Source: Microbulbifer agarilyticus (lineage in GTDB: Bacteria; Pseudomonadota; Gammaproteobacteria; Pseudomonadales; Cellvibrionaceae). From it: a stretch of DNA of 64,000 nt. Of this stretch, positions 7,832 to 16,963 are shown piece by piece. The position numbers and the translations under genes are program-made. The notes beneath the pieces were generated by a model, which saw only the letters and a list, made by a program, of their open reading frames with translations, did no database searches and was not told the origin of the DNA. Within the stretch, counting starts at the first letter, position 1. Every line of letters starts with the position of its first letter. The stretch lies in assembly GCF_020171345.1 (NCBI RefSeq), contig NZ_JAIUZM010000003.1:372001-436000 (forward strand), read 5' to 3'.

Positions 7832-10800
7832 ATGGCGACGGTCATCACCGATAGCCGGGAAGAGCTGCTGGAGCAAGTCAGCGAGATCATTCGCGAGAAA
7901 CTTGGGGACAAGGCGGGGCCAGTAATCCGTTTTGCGGAGCAATATCTGAACCAGTATCCCCTGGAAGATCTTGCGGGTCGACGCCTGGTCGATATCTACG
8001 GGTGCATTTATACCTGCTGGGACTTTATTCAGCAGCGCGATGGCGACGGTCCGAAGGTGCGGGTATTTAATCCACGCCTGGAAGACCACGGCTGGGAGTG
8101 TTCGCACACTGTGGTGTGTGTGTTGCAGCGGGACATGCCGTTTCTGGTGGATTCGGTGCGTATGGAAATTAACCAGCGCGACACCGTCATCCACTCCATC
8201 AAGAGTACCGTCATGCAGCTGCAACGGGACGACAGTGGTCGTCTGCAGCAGCTGTTACCTGTGGCGCCACTACTGGAAGAGGAGCGCCAGTTCGACCCGA
8301 CGATCATCAATGAAGCACTGATCTATATCGAGATTAACCTCGATACCAGTGCTTCCCGCGCCTCGAAGCTGACACGCGCTCTGAATGATGTACTGGGCGA
8401 TGTGGAGTCGGTGGTGGACGACTATGTGCCCATGCTCGACACCTGTTCTGCGATGCAGGATCAACTGCAGGCCGGGGTGGCGGATAACGAGAATAATCTG
8501 GCAGAGGCCAGTGCATTTCTGCAATGGATGCGCGACGGTAATTTCACCTTCCTTGGCTATCGCGAATACGAGTTCTCCCAGCAGGGGGATAAGAAAGTAC
8601 TGCAGGAAGTCGAGAACCGTCGCCTGGGTATTTTTAAGAAACTCGAAGAGAGCGCTGAACCGACACCGGAGTATGCCTTTAACGAGGGCAAGCAGCGTTT
8701 TTACCAGGGGCCCAATTTTCTCACTTTTGCCAAGTCCTCGGTAAAGTCGCGGGTACACCGCGCGGCCTACTCGGACTATGTCAGTATCAAACGCTACGGC
8801 GATAATGGTGAGGTTATTGGCGAATCCGCATTTATGGGTTTGTATACCTCGCCGGTATACACAGAGAGTCCATCTAAGATTCCCATTGTGCGCCGCAAAT
8901 TGGCTTCCGTAATGGAGCAGAGCGGTCACGCGCCGACCAGTCATGATGGCAAGGCGCTGCAGCGTATTCTCGATACTTTCCCGAGGGATGAGCTGTTCCA
9001 GAGTAATACCAAGGAGTTGTTCGACACCACCCATGGGGTGCTGGCGATGAACGAGCGCGCGCGCTTGCGTCTGTTTATGCGCAAAGACCCCTTTGGAAAA
9101 TTTGTCAGTGCGCTGGTGTACGTCCCGCGCGACCAGTTCAGCAGTGAGGTGCGGGAGAAGATCAGTGATCGCATCGCGCGTACGGTTCACGCACTGGATT
9201 CCGACTTCACAACTTTTTTCTCCGAATCGATTCTCGCCCGGGTACATCTGGTATTCCGCGTCGACCCGAATTTACCCCTGGATATTGATGTAGCCCGACT
9301 GGAGGCGCAGATCGTGGATATTACCCGCAGCTGGGAAGATGTATTTCATAGATCCCTGATTGAGACCCACGGGGAAGAAGAAGGCAGCCGCCTGATCGGC
9401 ACCTATGGCCAGTCTTTCCCCGCGGGCTATCGCGAGGACTTTGAGCCGCGGATCGCGGTACAGGATGTGACCTCGATCCAGGAGCTGAGCGACAACAACC
9501 GGGTCGCAATGAGCTTCTATCAGCCCGTTGGCGCGGAGCCGGGCAGCCTGCGCTTCAAGGTGTTCAATGTGGGCTCAGGTTTGACCCTGTCCGATGTGAT
9601 TCCTGTGCTGGAGAATCTCGGTCTGCGGGTGATGGGGGAGTTCCCGTACACCATCCGCCCGCGCGGCAAGCAGGATGTGTGGATGCACGAATTCCACCTG
9701 GAATTCGGCCTGCCCACCCGTATTGACGCACAGGCTTCGCGCTCGCTGTTCCAGGACGCATTTGCGGCGATCTGGGATGGCGTTGCCGAGAGCGATGCGT
9801 TCAATCGGCTGGTACTTGCGGCGCGGCTCAACTGGCGTGAGGTCAGCATGTTGCGTGCCTATGCACGGTACATGAAGCAGACCAAGTTCAGCGCGAGCCA
9901 GTCCTATATTGCGGCCACCCTGGCGAATCATGTGGAAATTACCCGCAATCTGGTGGCACTGTTCCGGGCGATGTTTGATCCGCGTATCAATTCTCCGGAG
10001 CGCCAGGACCAGACCCGTGTGGAGCGCCTGATCAAGAAAATCCACGATGGTCTCGACAGCGTGGATAACCTGAATGAAGACCAGGTGATTCGCCGGTATC
10101 TGGACTTGATCCGCGCGACTCTGCGTACCAACTTTTTCCAGTTGGACGCCAACGATCAGCCGAAAGATTACATCTCTATCAAGTTTAGCCCACGAGACAT
10201 TCCGAATATTCCGGAGCCGCGCCCGCTGTTCGAGATCTTCGTCTATTCCCCGCAAGTGGAAGGGGTCCATCTACGGGGCGGCAAGGTTGCCCGCGGAGGC
10301 TTGCGCTGGTCCGATCGCCGGGAAGATTTCCGCACGGAAGTGCTGGGCCTGGTAAAGGCACAGAACGTAAAGAATGCGGTTATTGTGCCCAGCGGGGCCA
10401 AGGGTGGCTTTGTGGTACGCCGGCCCCCGGCGGACAACAGCCGGGAAGCCCTAATCGAATCGGGCATTAAGTGTTACAAGACCTTTATTCGCGCATTGCT
10501 GGATGTTACCGACAACCTGAAAAATGGCGAGGTCATTCCGCCGGACCGGGTGATACGCCGGGATGAGGATGACCCCTATCTGGTTGTTGCCGCGGACAAG
10601 GGGACCGCGACTTTCTCGGATATCGCCAACGGCATTGCTGCGGAATACGATTTTTGGCTTGGGGATGCCTTTGCCTCCGGCGGCAGCAACGGCTATGACC
10701 ATAAAAAAATGGGGATTACCGCGCGTGGAGCCTGGGTCTCGGTACAACGACATTTCCGCGAAATGGGCGTCAATGTACAGACCGAGAATTTCTCCGTGAT

Positions 10801-12721
10801 CGGCATTGGCGATATGGCCGGCGATGTGTTCGGCAACGGTATGCTGCTGTCCGAGCATATCTGTTTGAAGGGCGCCTTCAATCACCTGCATATTTTTGTC
10901 GACCCGAATCCTGACGCCTCGAGCAGTTACCACGAGCGCAAGCGTCTGTTCGAGTTGCCTCGTTCAAGCTGGAGCGACTACAACCTGAGCCTGATCTCCA
11001 AGGGCGGTGGGATTTTCGAGCGCCGTGCCAAGTCGGTAAAAATCACCCCGGAGATGCAGCAGGCGTTTGCCATTGATGCCGATCAGCTTACGCCAAACGA
11101 GCTGATCAGTGCGATGCTCAAGGCGCCGGTGGATCTCATCTGGAATGGCGGTATCGGCACCTATGTGAAGGGTGAGCAAGAAAGCCACGAGCAGGTCGGT
11201 GACAAATCTAACGACAATCTGCGGGTCGATGGCAATGAGTTGCGCTGTAAAGTGTTTGGGGAGGGCGGCAACCTGGGTATGACGCAGCGCGGGCGCATCG
11301 AGTTCTCCCTGAACGGCGGCCGCTGTAATACCGACTTTATCGACAATGCCGGCGGTGTGGACTGCTCGGATCACGAGGTCAACATCAAGATCCTGCTGGA
11401 CAAGGTGGTGGCGAATGGTGATCTGACTGAAAAGCAGCGTAACCACATGCTGGAGGAGATGACCGACTCTGTCACCGAGCTGGTTCTGGACAACAATTAC
11501 GACCAGACCAGTGCGATCAGTGTTGCGGCCTATCAGATCGCGGATCGCTTTGACGAATTCCGTCGTACGATCAACACCCTCGAAGCCGAGGGCCGTCTGC
11601 GCCGCCAGTTGGAATTCATCCCGGATAACGAAACGCTGAATGAGCGCCAGAGTAAGGGGCAGTACCTCACGCACCCGGAACTGTCCGTGTTGATCTCCTA
11701 TGTGAAGGTCAAACTGAAGGAGGAGCTGCTGGACGTTCATATTATCGATAACGATTATGTGCAGGAGGCAGTGGAGTCGGCATTCCCGCCCGCACTGGTG
11801 TCCCGTTATCAGGCGCTGGTGTACGACCATCCGCTGCGTCGGGAAATCGTCTCTACCCAGGTGGCCAATGAAATGGTCAACAGCATGGGGATTACCTTTT
11901 TCGACCGGATCAGCGGGGCCACCGGTGCCGGCCTCGATACCATCGTCGCGTCTTATGTGAGTGCCCGGGATGTGTATCGTATGTCGGATTTCCAGAATGG
12001 CGTGGCCGAGCTTGATTATCAGGTGCCGGCGGATTTGCAGTTGCAGTTGATGAACGCGATGGTAGGGCGAGTGCGCAGGGCCGCACGCTGGTTTGTGCGC
12101 AATCGGCATGGCGCGCTGGATCCGGCGAACGAAATTGCGCTGTTCCAGGATCCCGTTCAGCGTGTGATTCGTGCCTTGCCCGAGGTGCTGAGTGGAGAGC
12201 CGCTGCGCGAGTGGCACGCACGTTACGATCGGTTGACGGAGGCCAGTGTGCCGAAGGATCTCGCGATGCTGGCGGCGTCGCCAACCTACCTGTTTTCTGC
12301 GCTGGGTATTTCCCAGACCGCGCGCATCACCGATCGGCCGGTGGAAGAGGTGGCCAAAGCCTACTTCGCGCTGGCGGACCGACTGGGCCTGTACTGGTTC
12401 GGCAACCAGATCATCGATCTGCCGTCGGACAGCTTCTGGCACTCTCAGGCGCGGGAAACCAGTATGGATGACCTGGACAACCAGCTGGCAAGACTGGTCA
12501 CCCATATCCTGCGCTTGGCTGGGGATGATGGCCTCGATGTGGACAGTGCGGTGGAAAATTGGGCGGGCACGATGGCCCAGGCGATTCAGCGCTGGGAAAG
12601 CCTGACCAAGGAGCTGAAGTCTGCCCCTCAAGGTGATTTCGCCATGTTTACGGTCGCCTTGCGCGAGCTGATGTATCTGGCGAATGCGACGGCAGACCAG
12701 GAGTCCCTCGTCTCTGCGTAA
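7832..12721 (+). CDS. gdhB: NAD-specific glutamate dehydrogenase, large (GDH-180 class)
   Basis: Very large (about 1629 aa) NAD-dependent glutamate dehydrogenase, converting glutamate to 2-oxoglutarate and ammonium with NAD+. The length matches the GDH-180 class of proteobacteria and actinobacteria. The N-terminal third resembles the class-specific regulatory region (ACT-like), and the catalytic part lies in the second half. The substrate/catalytic region VARGGLRWSDRREDFRTEVLGLVKAQ, then VIVPSGAKGGF, and the dinucleotide-binding stretch FSVIGIGDMAGDVFGNGML are visible. A GGGAGGA site at 7814-7820 serves either the ATG at 7832 (chosen) or a GTG at 7826. It stands alone, flanked by a terminator downstream, and is probably used for glutamate catabolism and nitrogen balance. 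Confidence 0.95.
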   Translation: MATVITDSREELLEQVSEIIREKLGDKAGPVIRFAEQYLNQYPLEDLAGRRLVDIYGCIYTCWDFIQQRDGDGPKVRVFNPRLEDHGWECSHTVVCVLQRDMPFLVDSVRMEINQRDTVIHSIKSTVMQLQRDDSGRLQQLLPVAPLLEEERQFDPTIINEALIYIEINLDTSASRASKLTRALNDVLGDVESVVDDYVPMLDTCSAMQDQLQAGVADNENNLAEASAFLQWMRDGNFTFLGYREYEFSQQGDKKVLQEVENRRLGIFKKLEESAEPTPEYAFNEGKQRFYQGPNFLTFAKSSVKSRVHRAAYSDYVSIKRYGDNGEVIGESAFMGLYTSPVYTESPSKIPIVRRKLASVMEQSGHAPTSHDGKALQRILDTFPRDELFQSNTKELFDTTHGVLAMNERARLRLFMRKDPFGKFVSALVYVPRDQFSSEVREKISDRIARTVHALDSDFTTFFSESILARVHLVFRVDPNLPLDIDVARLEAQIVDITRSWEDVFHRSLIETHGEEEGSRLIGTYGQSFPAGYREDFEPRIAVQDVTSIQELSDNNRVAMSFYQPVGAEPGSLRFKVFNVGSGLTLSDVIPVLENLGLRVMGEFPYTIRPRGKQDVWMHEFHLEFGLPTRIDAQASRSLFQDAFAAIWDGVAESDAFNRLVLAARLNWREVSMLRAYARYMKQTKFSASQSYIAATLANHVEITRNLVALFRAMFDPRINSPERQDQTRVERLIKKIHDGLDSVDNLNEDQVIRRYLDLIRATLRTNFFQLDANDQPKDYISIKFSPRDIPNIPEPRPLFEIFVYSPQVEGVHLRGGKVARGGLRWSDRREDFRTEVLGLVKAQNVKNAVIVPSGAKGGFVVRRPPADNSREALIESGIKCYKTFIRALLDVTDNLKNGEVIPPDRVIRRDEDDPYLVVAADKGTATFSDIANGIAAEYDFWLGDAFASGGSNGYDHKKMGITARGAWVSVQRHFREMGVNVQTENFSVIGIGDMAGDVFGNGMLLSEHICLKGAFNHLHIFVDPNPDASSSYHERKRLFELPRSSWSDYNLSLISKGGGIFERRAKSVKITPEMQQAFAIDADQLTPNELISAMLKAPVDLIWNGGIGTYVKGEQESHEQVGDKSNDNLRVDGNELRCKVFGEGGNLGMTQRGRIEFSLNGGRCNTDFIDNAGGVDCSDHEVNIKILLDKVVANGDLTEKQRNHMLEEMTDSVTELVLDNNYDQTSAISVAAYQIADRFDEFRRTINTLEAEGRLRRQLEFIPDNETLNERQSKGQYLTHPELSVLISYVKVKLKEELLDVHIIDNDYVQEAVESAFPPALVSRYQALVYDHPLRREIVSTQVANEMVNSMGITFFDRISGATGAGLDTIVASYVSARDVYRMSDFQNGVAELDYQVPADLQLQLMNAMVGRVRRAARWFVRNRHGALDPANEIALFQDPVQRVIRALPEVLSGEPLREWHARYDRLTEASVPKDLAMLAASPTYLFSALGISQTARITDRPVEEVAKAYFALADRLGLYWFGNQIIDLPSDSFWHSQARETSMDDLDNQLARLVTHILRLAGDDGLDVDSAVENWAGTMAQAIQRWESLTKELKSAPQGDFAMFTVALRELMYLANATADQESLVSA

Positions 12722-12754
12722 GTTTCTCGATTCGTCGGGAATCTCGTACAATAC

Positions 12755-12789
12755 ACAACCCCCATCTGGGTCTCTCGGATGGGGGTTGT
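12755..12789. terminator. Hairpin terminator after glutamate dehydrogenase
   Basis: A perfect 12-base-pair stem (12755-12766 with 12778-12789; arms ACAACCCCCATC and GATGGGGGTTGT) with an 11-base loop lies 33 bases after the dehydrogenase stop. The following T content is modest (CATATTTGCTT), so it is a strong hairpin with a weak U-tract. Confidence 0.7.
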
Positions 12790-12880
12790 CATATTTGCTT
12801 GACCCATTGGACTCAAGACTTCTTGCGGGCCTCATCGCGGCGGTATGAGTACTGATTTGGTCAGAACCTCAAGGAAACCC

Positions 12881-13924
12881 ATGTACCAGCATTTGCGCAA
12901 AGCCCTGTTTGCGCTCGACCCCGAGCGCTCCCACCACTTGTCGATGGACGCCATTGGCGCCGCCGAGCGGCTTGGCTTGATGTCGTTGTTTAGCAAATCG
13001 GTACCGGATGATCCGGTAGAACTGATGGGCTTAACTCTGCCAAACCCGGTGGGTCTTGCGGCAGGGCTGGACAAGAATGCCCAGGCGTTTAACGGCTTGG
13101 GCGCCCTGGGATTTGGCTTTGTTGAGGTGGGTACCGTGACTCCACGTCCGCAGCCGGGCAATCCTCAGCCGCGTGTGTTCCGCTTGCCGGAAGCCGAGGC
13201 CATCATCAATCGCATGGGTTTCAATAATGAGGGTGTCGATTATCTGCTTGAGCGGGTAAAGCGCCGTCGCTATTCCGGCGTACTCGGAATCAACGTGGGT
13301 AAAAACCTAGATACCCCGGTAGAGCAGGCGGCCGACGATTACTGTATCTGCATGGAAAAGGTATACGCCCATGCGGATTACATCACGGCAAATGTTTCCT
13401 CACCGAACACCAAAGGTCTGCGTGATCTACAGTTCGGAGATAGCCTCAGCCAGTTGCTCAATGCGCTGAAAGAAAAGCAGGCTCAACTCGCCGCAGAGCA
13501 GGACCGTTATGTACCACTGGCGGTAAAGATTGCACCGGATATGGATGACGATGCCATCGCCCAGGTCGCGAAGACATTGCAGGAGCATGAGATCGACGGT
13601 GTTATTGCCACTAACACCACCATCGACAAATCTTCCGTGGAAAACCTTGAGCACGGTACGGAGCAGGGTGGATTGAGTGGACGACCACTGCGCGAGCGCT
13701 CCACCGAGGTCATTCGCAAATTACACAGCGCGTTGAATGGAAGTATTCCGATTATCGGCGTTGGTGGTATTTTTGATGGTGAGTCAGCCGCAGAAAAGAT
13801 TCGTGCGGGTGCCACTGCGGTACAGATTTATTCCGGCTTTATTTACCGCGGCCCGGAAGTCATTCACGAAGCCGCAGCAGCAATTGCAGACATACACAAA
13901 GCACGCGTGATCGAACACCGTTAA
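12881..13924 (+). CDS. pyrD: Dihydroorotate dehydrogenase (quinone), class 2
   Basis: 347-aa class 2 dihydroorotate dehydrogenase, the membrane-associated flavoenzyme of pyrimidine synthesis that passes electrons to quinone. The N-terminal helical extension ([19 protein letters not shown]) is the class 2 membrane-binding part. The FMN barrel shows [32 protein letters not shown], the [14 protein letters not shown] segment with its catalytic-loop serine, and GVGGI near the end (phosphate binding). The start ATG at 12881 has AAGGA 6 bases upstream; an earlier in-frame ATG at 12845 lacks a ribosome site and would add residues not typical of the family. It neighbours rmf and rlmL, an arrangement shared with Pseudomonas. 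Confidence 0.95.
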   Translation: MYQHLRKALFALDPERSHHLSMDAIGAAERLGLMSLFSKSVPDDPVELMGLTLPNPVGLAAGLDKNAQAFNGLGALGFGFVEVGTVTPRPQPGNPQPRVFRLPEAEAIINRMGFNNEGVDYLLERVKRRRYSGVLGINVGKNLDTPVEQAADDYCICMEKVYAHADYITANVSSPNTKGLRDLQFGDSLSQLLNALKEKQAQLAAEQDRYVPLAVKIAPDMDDDAIAQVAKTLQEHEIDGVIATNTTIDKSSVENLEHGTEQGGLSGRPLRERSTEVIRKLHSALNGSIPIIGVGGIFDGESAAEKIRAGATAVQIYSGFIYRGPEVIHEAAAAIADIHKARVIEHR

Positions 13925-14022
13925 TTGGTTTCCGGTGCTGGGAGCGGAGCTCTCTTTGCTACCGATTAGCTTGTGCACATTGTGTAAAGTGGCAGTGTGT
14001 TAGGTGATTTAGTGAGTGCAAT

Positions 14023-14125
14023 GTCCCGGTCTTGCATAAGCGAGTCCGGGACTGTTGCGAGAGGGGCTCCGAAAACGTTGAGAATCTCGAAGCGAGTCGC
14101 GACCTATATGGCCGCATCGCTGCGG
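14023..14125. other. Paired small hairpins between pyrD and rmf
   Basis: Two inverted repeats lie in the gap between convergent pyrD and rmf. The first is GTCCCGG/CCGGGAC (14023-14029 with 14046-14052, 16-base loop). The second is CCGCA-TCGC-TGCGG (14112-14125), followed by an AT-rich AATTAAATTT. Neither has a proper U-tract. They may end transcription or protect the 3' end of pyrD or rmf messages. Confidence 0.3.
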
Positions 14126-14174
14126 AATTAAATTTGGCCGGGTGTGTGAAGGGCGGGTGACTCAAGCCGCCGGC

Positions 14175-14378
14175 TTACATACTCTCCATACGTTGGGCCT
14201 GGGCCGCCGGCCCGAAGCCACTCCAAATATCCTCTCGCCCTTGGCGCCAACCGTTTACCCATTCTTGGTGAAGGGATCCGCTTTGGTAGGGGCAGCTATC
14301 GTGGTCTCTGCCCTGTACGGCGGCAACGTAACCTTTGTGAAGTGCTCTATCGTTGGGATTACGTTTTTGGCGTTTCAT
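14175..14378 (-). CDS. rmf: Ribosome modulation factor
   Basis: 67-aa basic protein starting MKRQKRNPNDRALHKGY and containing AGR-like QGRDHDSCPYQ and WVNGWRQGRED. This matches ribosome modulation factor, which pairs 70S ribosomes into inactive 100S dimers in stationary phase. The last dozen residues extend beyond the 55-aa E. coli protein. The ATG has GAGG about 10 bases upstream. The gene lies between pyrD and rlmL, the same order as in pseudomonads, and is divergent from rlmL. A similar-sized open frame on the opposite strand (14142-14399) is its shadow. Confidence 0.92.
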   Translation of the reverse strand: MKRQKRNPNDRALHKGYVAAVQGRDHDSCPYQSGSLHQEWVNGWRQGREDIWSGFGPAAQAQRMESM

Positions 14379-14428
14379 AGGCGTAATACCTCATTCTGAT
14401 TGTGACTTAAGCGGCACAAAACCGGTTG

Positions 14429-14444
14429 TGTGACCGGTATCACC
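14429..14444. promoter_or_regulatory. CRP/Vfr-like binding site upstream of rmf
   Basis: TGTGA-CCGGTA-TCACC matches nine of ten positions of the CRP core TGTGA-N6-TCACA. It is about 50 bases upstream of the rmf start codon and about 330 bases upstream of rlmL, so rmf is the more likely target. cAMP-CRP control of rmf is described in E. coli; here it is inferred from sequence only. Confidence 0.4.
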
Positions 14445-14546
14445 ACTTCTCCCCTTATGCTCTAACCAGCTTATTGTGGATGGGGCCCGGCGAGAAGGGG
14501 TGCCGCATCGGAATATTTGGCCAAATTGCATCAGGGCAGGGAAGGA

Positions 14547-14575
14547 TTGATTCTTTCTGAAAAGAGCGGTGTATA
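14547..14575 (+). promoter_or_regulatory. Candidate sigma70 promoter of rlmL
   Basis: TTGATT (14547-14552), 17-base spacer, TGTATA (14570-14575). It would give a leader of roughly 190 bases before the TTG start of rlmL. Confidence 0.4.
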
Positions 14576-14775
14576 GGTTCAAATTATCTAATGCGAGAAA
14601 GCTTCTCAGGGCTATTTGCCCCTCTTGAAGAATAGAATTCTCGATTGCGGTATGCTTGCGCCCTCTAAAGATCCCCTGGCCAAAATGGCCATAACCTATT
14701 TGCCAAATTGCCCCGGTTGGCTGCTTGAAGAGAGTGGCGCGTGGCGGGGGGCAAAGGCACCTTGAGGTCGAATCC

Positions 14776-16956
14776 TTGACTGAGAAGTTTGAATTTACAG
14801 CCACCTGCCCAAAAGGCCTGGAAAATGTGCTCGCGAATGAATTGCGTCAGATTGGCGCGAACGTTCTGCGGGAGCAGCCAGCGGCGGTGCGCTTTGATGG
14901 CGATCTCGCCATGGCTTACCGGGTTAACCTGTGGAGTCGTATCGCAAACCGGGTTTTGCTGAATCTTGGGCAAGCGCGCATTGAAGATGCGGAAGCTTTG
15001 TATCGTGCCGTGGCAGAGCAGCCCTGGGAAGAACACATTAGCCCCAACGGCGTACTTTGGGTGCAGTTTTCTGGTACCAATCGGGAAATACGTAACAGCC
15101 AGTTTGGTGCCCAGAAAGCAAAAGATGCCATCGTTGATCGCCTGCGCAAAGCGACCGGTGCACGCCCGGATGTCGACAAACGCGATCCAGACCTTTCGGT
15201 GATGTTGCGCTTGCATCGCGATGTCCTCGAGATCGCGATTGATCTCAGTGGCGATAGCCTGCACCGCCGCGGTTACCGTACCCACATCGGCGCGGCACCA
15301 CTGAAAGAAAATCTCGCGGCGGCGTTGCTGATGCGCGCGGGCTGGCCACAAATTGCCGCCGAGGGCGGTGCCTTGCTGGACCCCATGTGCGGTTCAGGCA
15401 CTTTTCTCGTGGAGGCGGCATTGATGGCGGCAGATGTGGCCCCAGGGCTGTTGCGCGAGGAGTTCGGTTTCGAGCGCTGGTTGAATCACCAAAGCGATAT
15501 CTGGCTGTCATTGCGGGAAGAAGCGCTGCAGCGCCGCACCGAAGGCATGGCAAAGCCACTGCCGGAAATCCGCGGCTACGATGCAGACGCAAAGGTGCTG
15601 TTTGCGGCCGAATCCAATATCGCGCGGGCCGGACTGGACAAGCAGGTGCGCGTCAGCTGTCGGCCGGTAGCGGCCTTCAAGGTGCCAAGCCATCGCCCGG
15701 TAACCGCGGGGCTGGTAATTACCAATCCGCCCTACGGTGAACGGCTGGGAGAGCAGGAGGCGCTGCGCGAAACCTATGCGGAACTGGGTGGCCAGCTGAA
15801 GAAAGAGTTTGCCGGTTGGAAGGCGGCTATTTTTACCGGCAATCCTGAACTTTGTCATTCCACCGGCCTGCGCTCGCACAAGCAATACAAACTGTTTAAC
15901 GGCAGTATCCCCAGCCAGCTGCTGTTGTTTGATATTCACGCGCAATCCGGCGAGCGCAGCCAGGAAGGCGGAGCGCGTTTGTCTGAAGAAGCGCAGATGG
16001 TGGCGAATCGCCTACAAAAAAATCTACGGACCACCGGCAAGTGGGCGCAACGCAGTGGTGTGAGTTGCTATCGCTTGTACGATGCGGACCTGCCCGAGTA
16101 TTCCGCCGCCATCGATATTTACCAGTCGTTGGAAGGTGAGCGCTTCGCGCATATTCAGGAATACCGCGCGCCCGCGAGTATTCCTGAGCAAAAAGCACGG
16201 GGTCGCCTAATGGATCTGGTGCGGGCAACGCGTCAGGTTCTGGATCTGTCACCACGTAATGTCTCCATTAAAGAGCGCCGCCGCCATAGCCACAAAGACA
16301 GCGGCAGCCAATACCAGAAGCGTGGTGAAGATTCTCGCACCTTCCTCGTGGACGAATACGGGGCAAAGCTGGAAATTAATCTGTGGGATTATCTCGATAC
16401 CGGCCTGTTTCTGGATCACCGCCCGGTGCGCCAGCACCTGCGTAAACTGGCCAAGGGCAAACGTTTACTCAACCTGTTCTGCTATACGGCCACCGCAACC
16501 GTGCAGGCAGCAATTGGTGGTTGCTCCGACAGTACCAGTGTTGATCTGTCGAAGACCTATCAGGCGTGGGGGCAGAGAAACTTCCGTGAAAATGGCATGG
16601 ACCCATACCGCCACCAGCTGATTGAAGCCGACTGCCTGCAATGGCTGCACGCTGCACAGGCCAATCGCAAAGGGCATTACGACGTTATCTTTCTGGATCC
16701 GCCGACCTTTTCAAACTCTGCAAAAATGCAGGGCGTGCTGGATATCCAGCGGGACCACGGGGAATTGATTCGTCAGTGCATGTCGCTGCTGAGTAAAGAC
16801 GGGGTGCTACTGTTTTCCAATAACTTGCGCAGCTTCAAAATGGACGAGGCGGTGCGGTCAGAGTTCGCGGTGGAAAATCTTTCAGCCAAGCTGCTCGACA
16901 AGGATTTCCAGCGCAACCCGAAAATTCATAATGTGTGGGAAGTGCGCGCGCGGTAA
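14776..16956 (+). CDS. rlmL: Bifunctional 23S rRNA methyltransferase RlmKL
   Basis: 726-aa fused methyltransferase. The N-terminal half has a THUMP domain and an RlmL-type methylase (DPMCGSGTFLVEAALMAADVAPG as SAM motif, then TNPPYGERLG as the catalytic NPPY motif), which makes m2G2445. The C-terminal half is the RlmK domain (LLNLFCYTATATV as SAM motif, then VIFLDPPTFSNS), which makes m7G2069. Length is near the E. coli enzyme. The likely start is TTG at 14776 with GAGG 8 bases before it. A TTG at 14725 would add 17 residues with no family similarity. It is convergent with the kinase gene, only 7 bases apart. Confidence 0.94.
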   Translation: MTEKFEFTATCPKGLENVLANELRQIGANVLREQPAAVRFDGDLAMAYRVNLWSRIANRVLLNLGQARIEDAEALYRAVAEQPWEEHISPNGVLWVQFSGTNREIRNSQFGAQKAKDAIVDRLRKATGARPDVDKRDPDLSVMLRLHRDVLEIAIDLSGDSLHRRGYRTHIGAAPLKENLAAALLMRAGWPQIAAEGGALLDPMCGSGTFLVEAALMAADVAPGLLREEFGFERWLNHQSDIWLSLREEALQRRTEGMAKPLPEIRGYDADAKVLFAAESNIARAGLDKQVRVSCRPVAAFKVPSHRPVTAGLVITNPPYGERLGEQEALRETYAELGGQLKKEFAGWKAAIFTGNPELCHSTGLRSHKQYKLFNGSIPSQLLLFDIHAQSGERSQEGGARLSEEAQMVANRLQKNLRTTGKWAQRSGVSCYRLYDADLPEYSAAIDIYQSLEGERFAHIQEYRAPASIPEQKARGRLMDLVRATRQVLDLSPRNVSIKERRRHSHKDSGSQYQKRGEDSRTFLVDEYGAKLEINLWDYLDTGLFLDHRPVRQHLRKLAKGKRLLNLFCYTATATVQAAIGGCSDSTSVDLSKTYQAWGQRNFRENGMDPYRHQLIEADCLQWLHAAQANRKGHYDVIFLDPPTFSNSAKMQGVLDIQRDHGELIRQCMSLLSKDGVLLFSNNLRSFKMDEAVRSEFAVENLSAKLLDKDFQRNPKIHNVWEVRAR

Positions 16957-16963
16957 TGGGCTG

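Larger units (their letters stand above)
14379..14775. promoter_or_regulatory. Divergent regulatory region, rmf / rlmL
   Basis: A 397-base gap with the two start codons pointing outward. It contains a CRP/Vfr-like palindrome (14429-14444) and a candidate sigma70 promoter for rlmL, TTGATT at 14547-14552 and TGTATA at 14570-14575 with 17-base spacing. No further gene was recognised. Confidence 0.5.

Noticed and set aside
10964-12835. 623-aa open frame on the minus strand opposite the glutamate dehydrogenase gene
   Set aside because: High-GC shadow of a strongly conserved gene; composition rich in His/Arg/Gln with no recognisable domain.
14142-14399. 85-aa plus-strand frame overlapping rmf
   Set aside because: The minus strand encodes a clear ribosome modulation factor; this frame has no family likeness.
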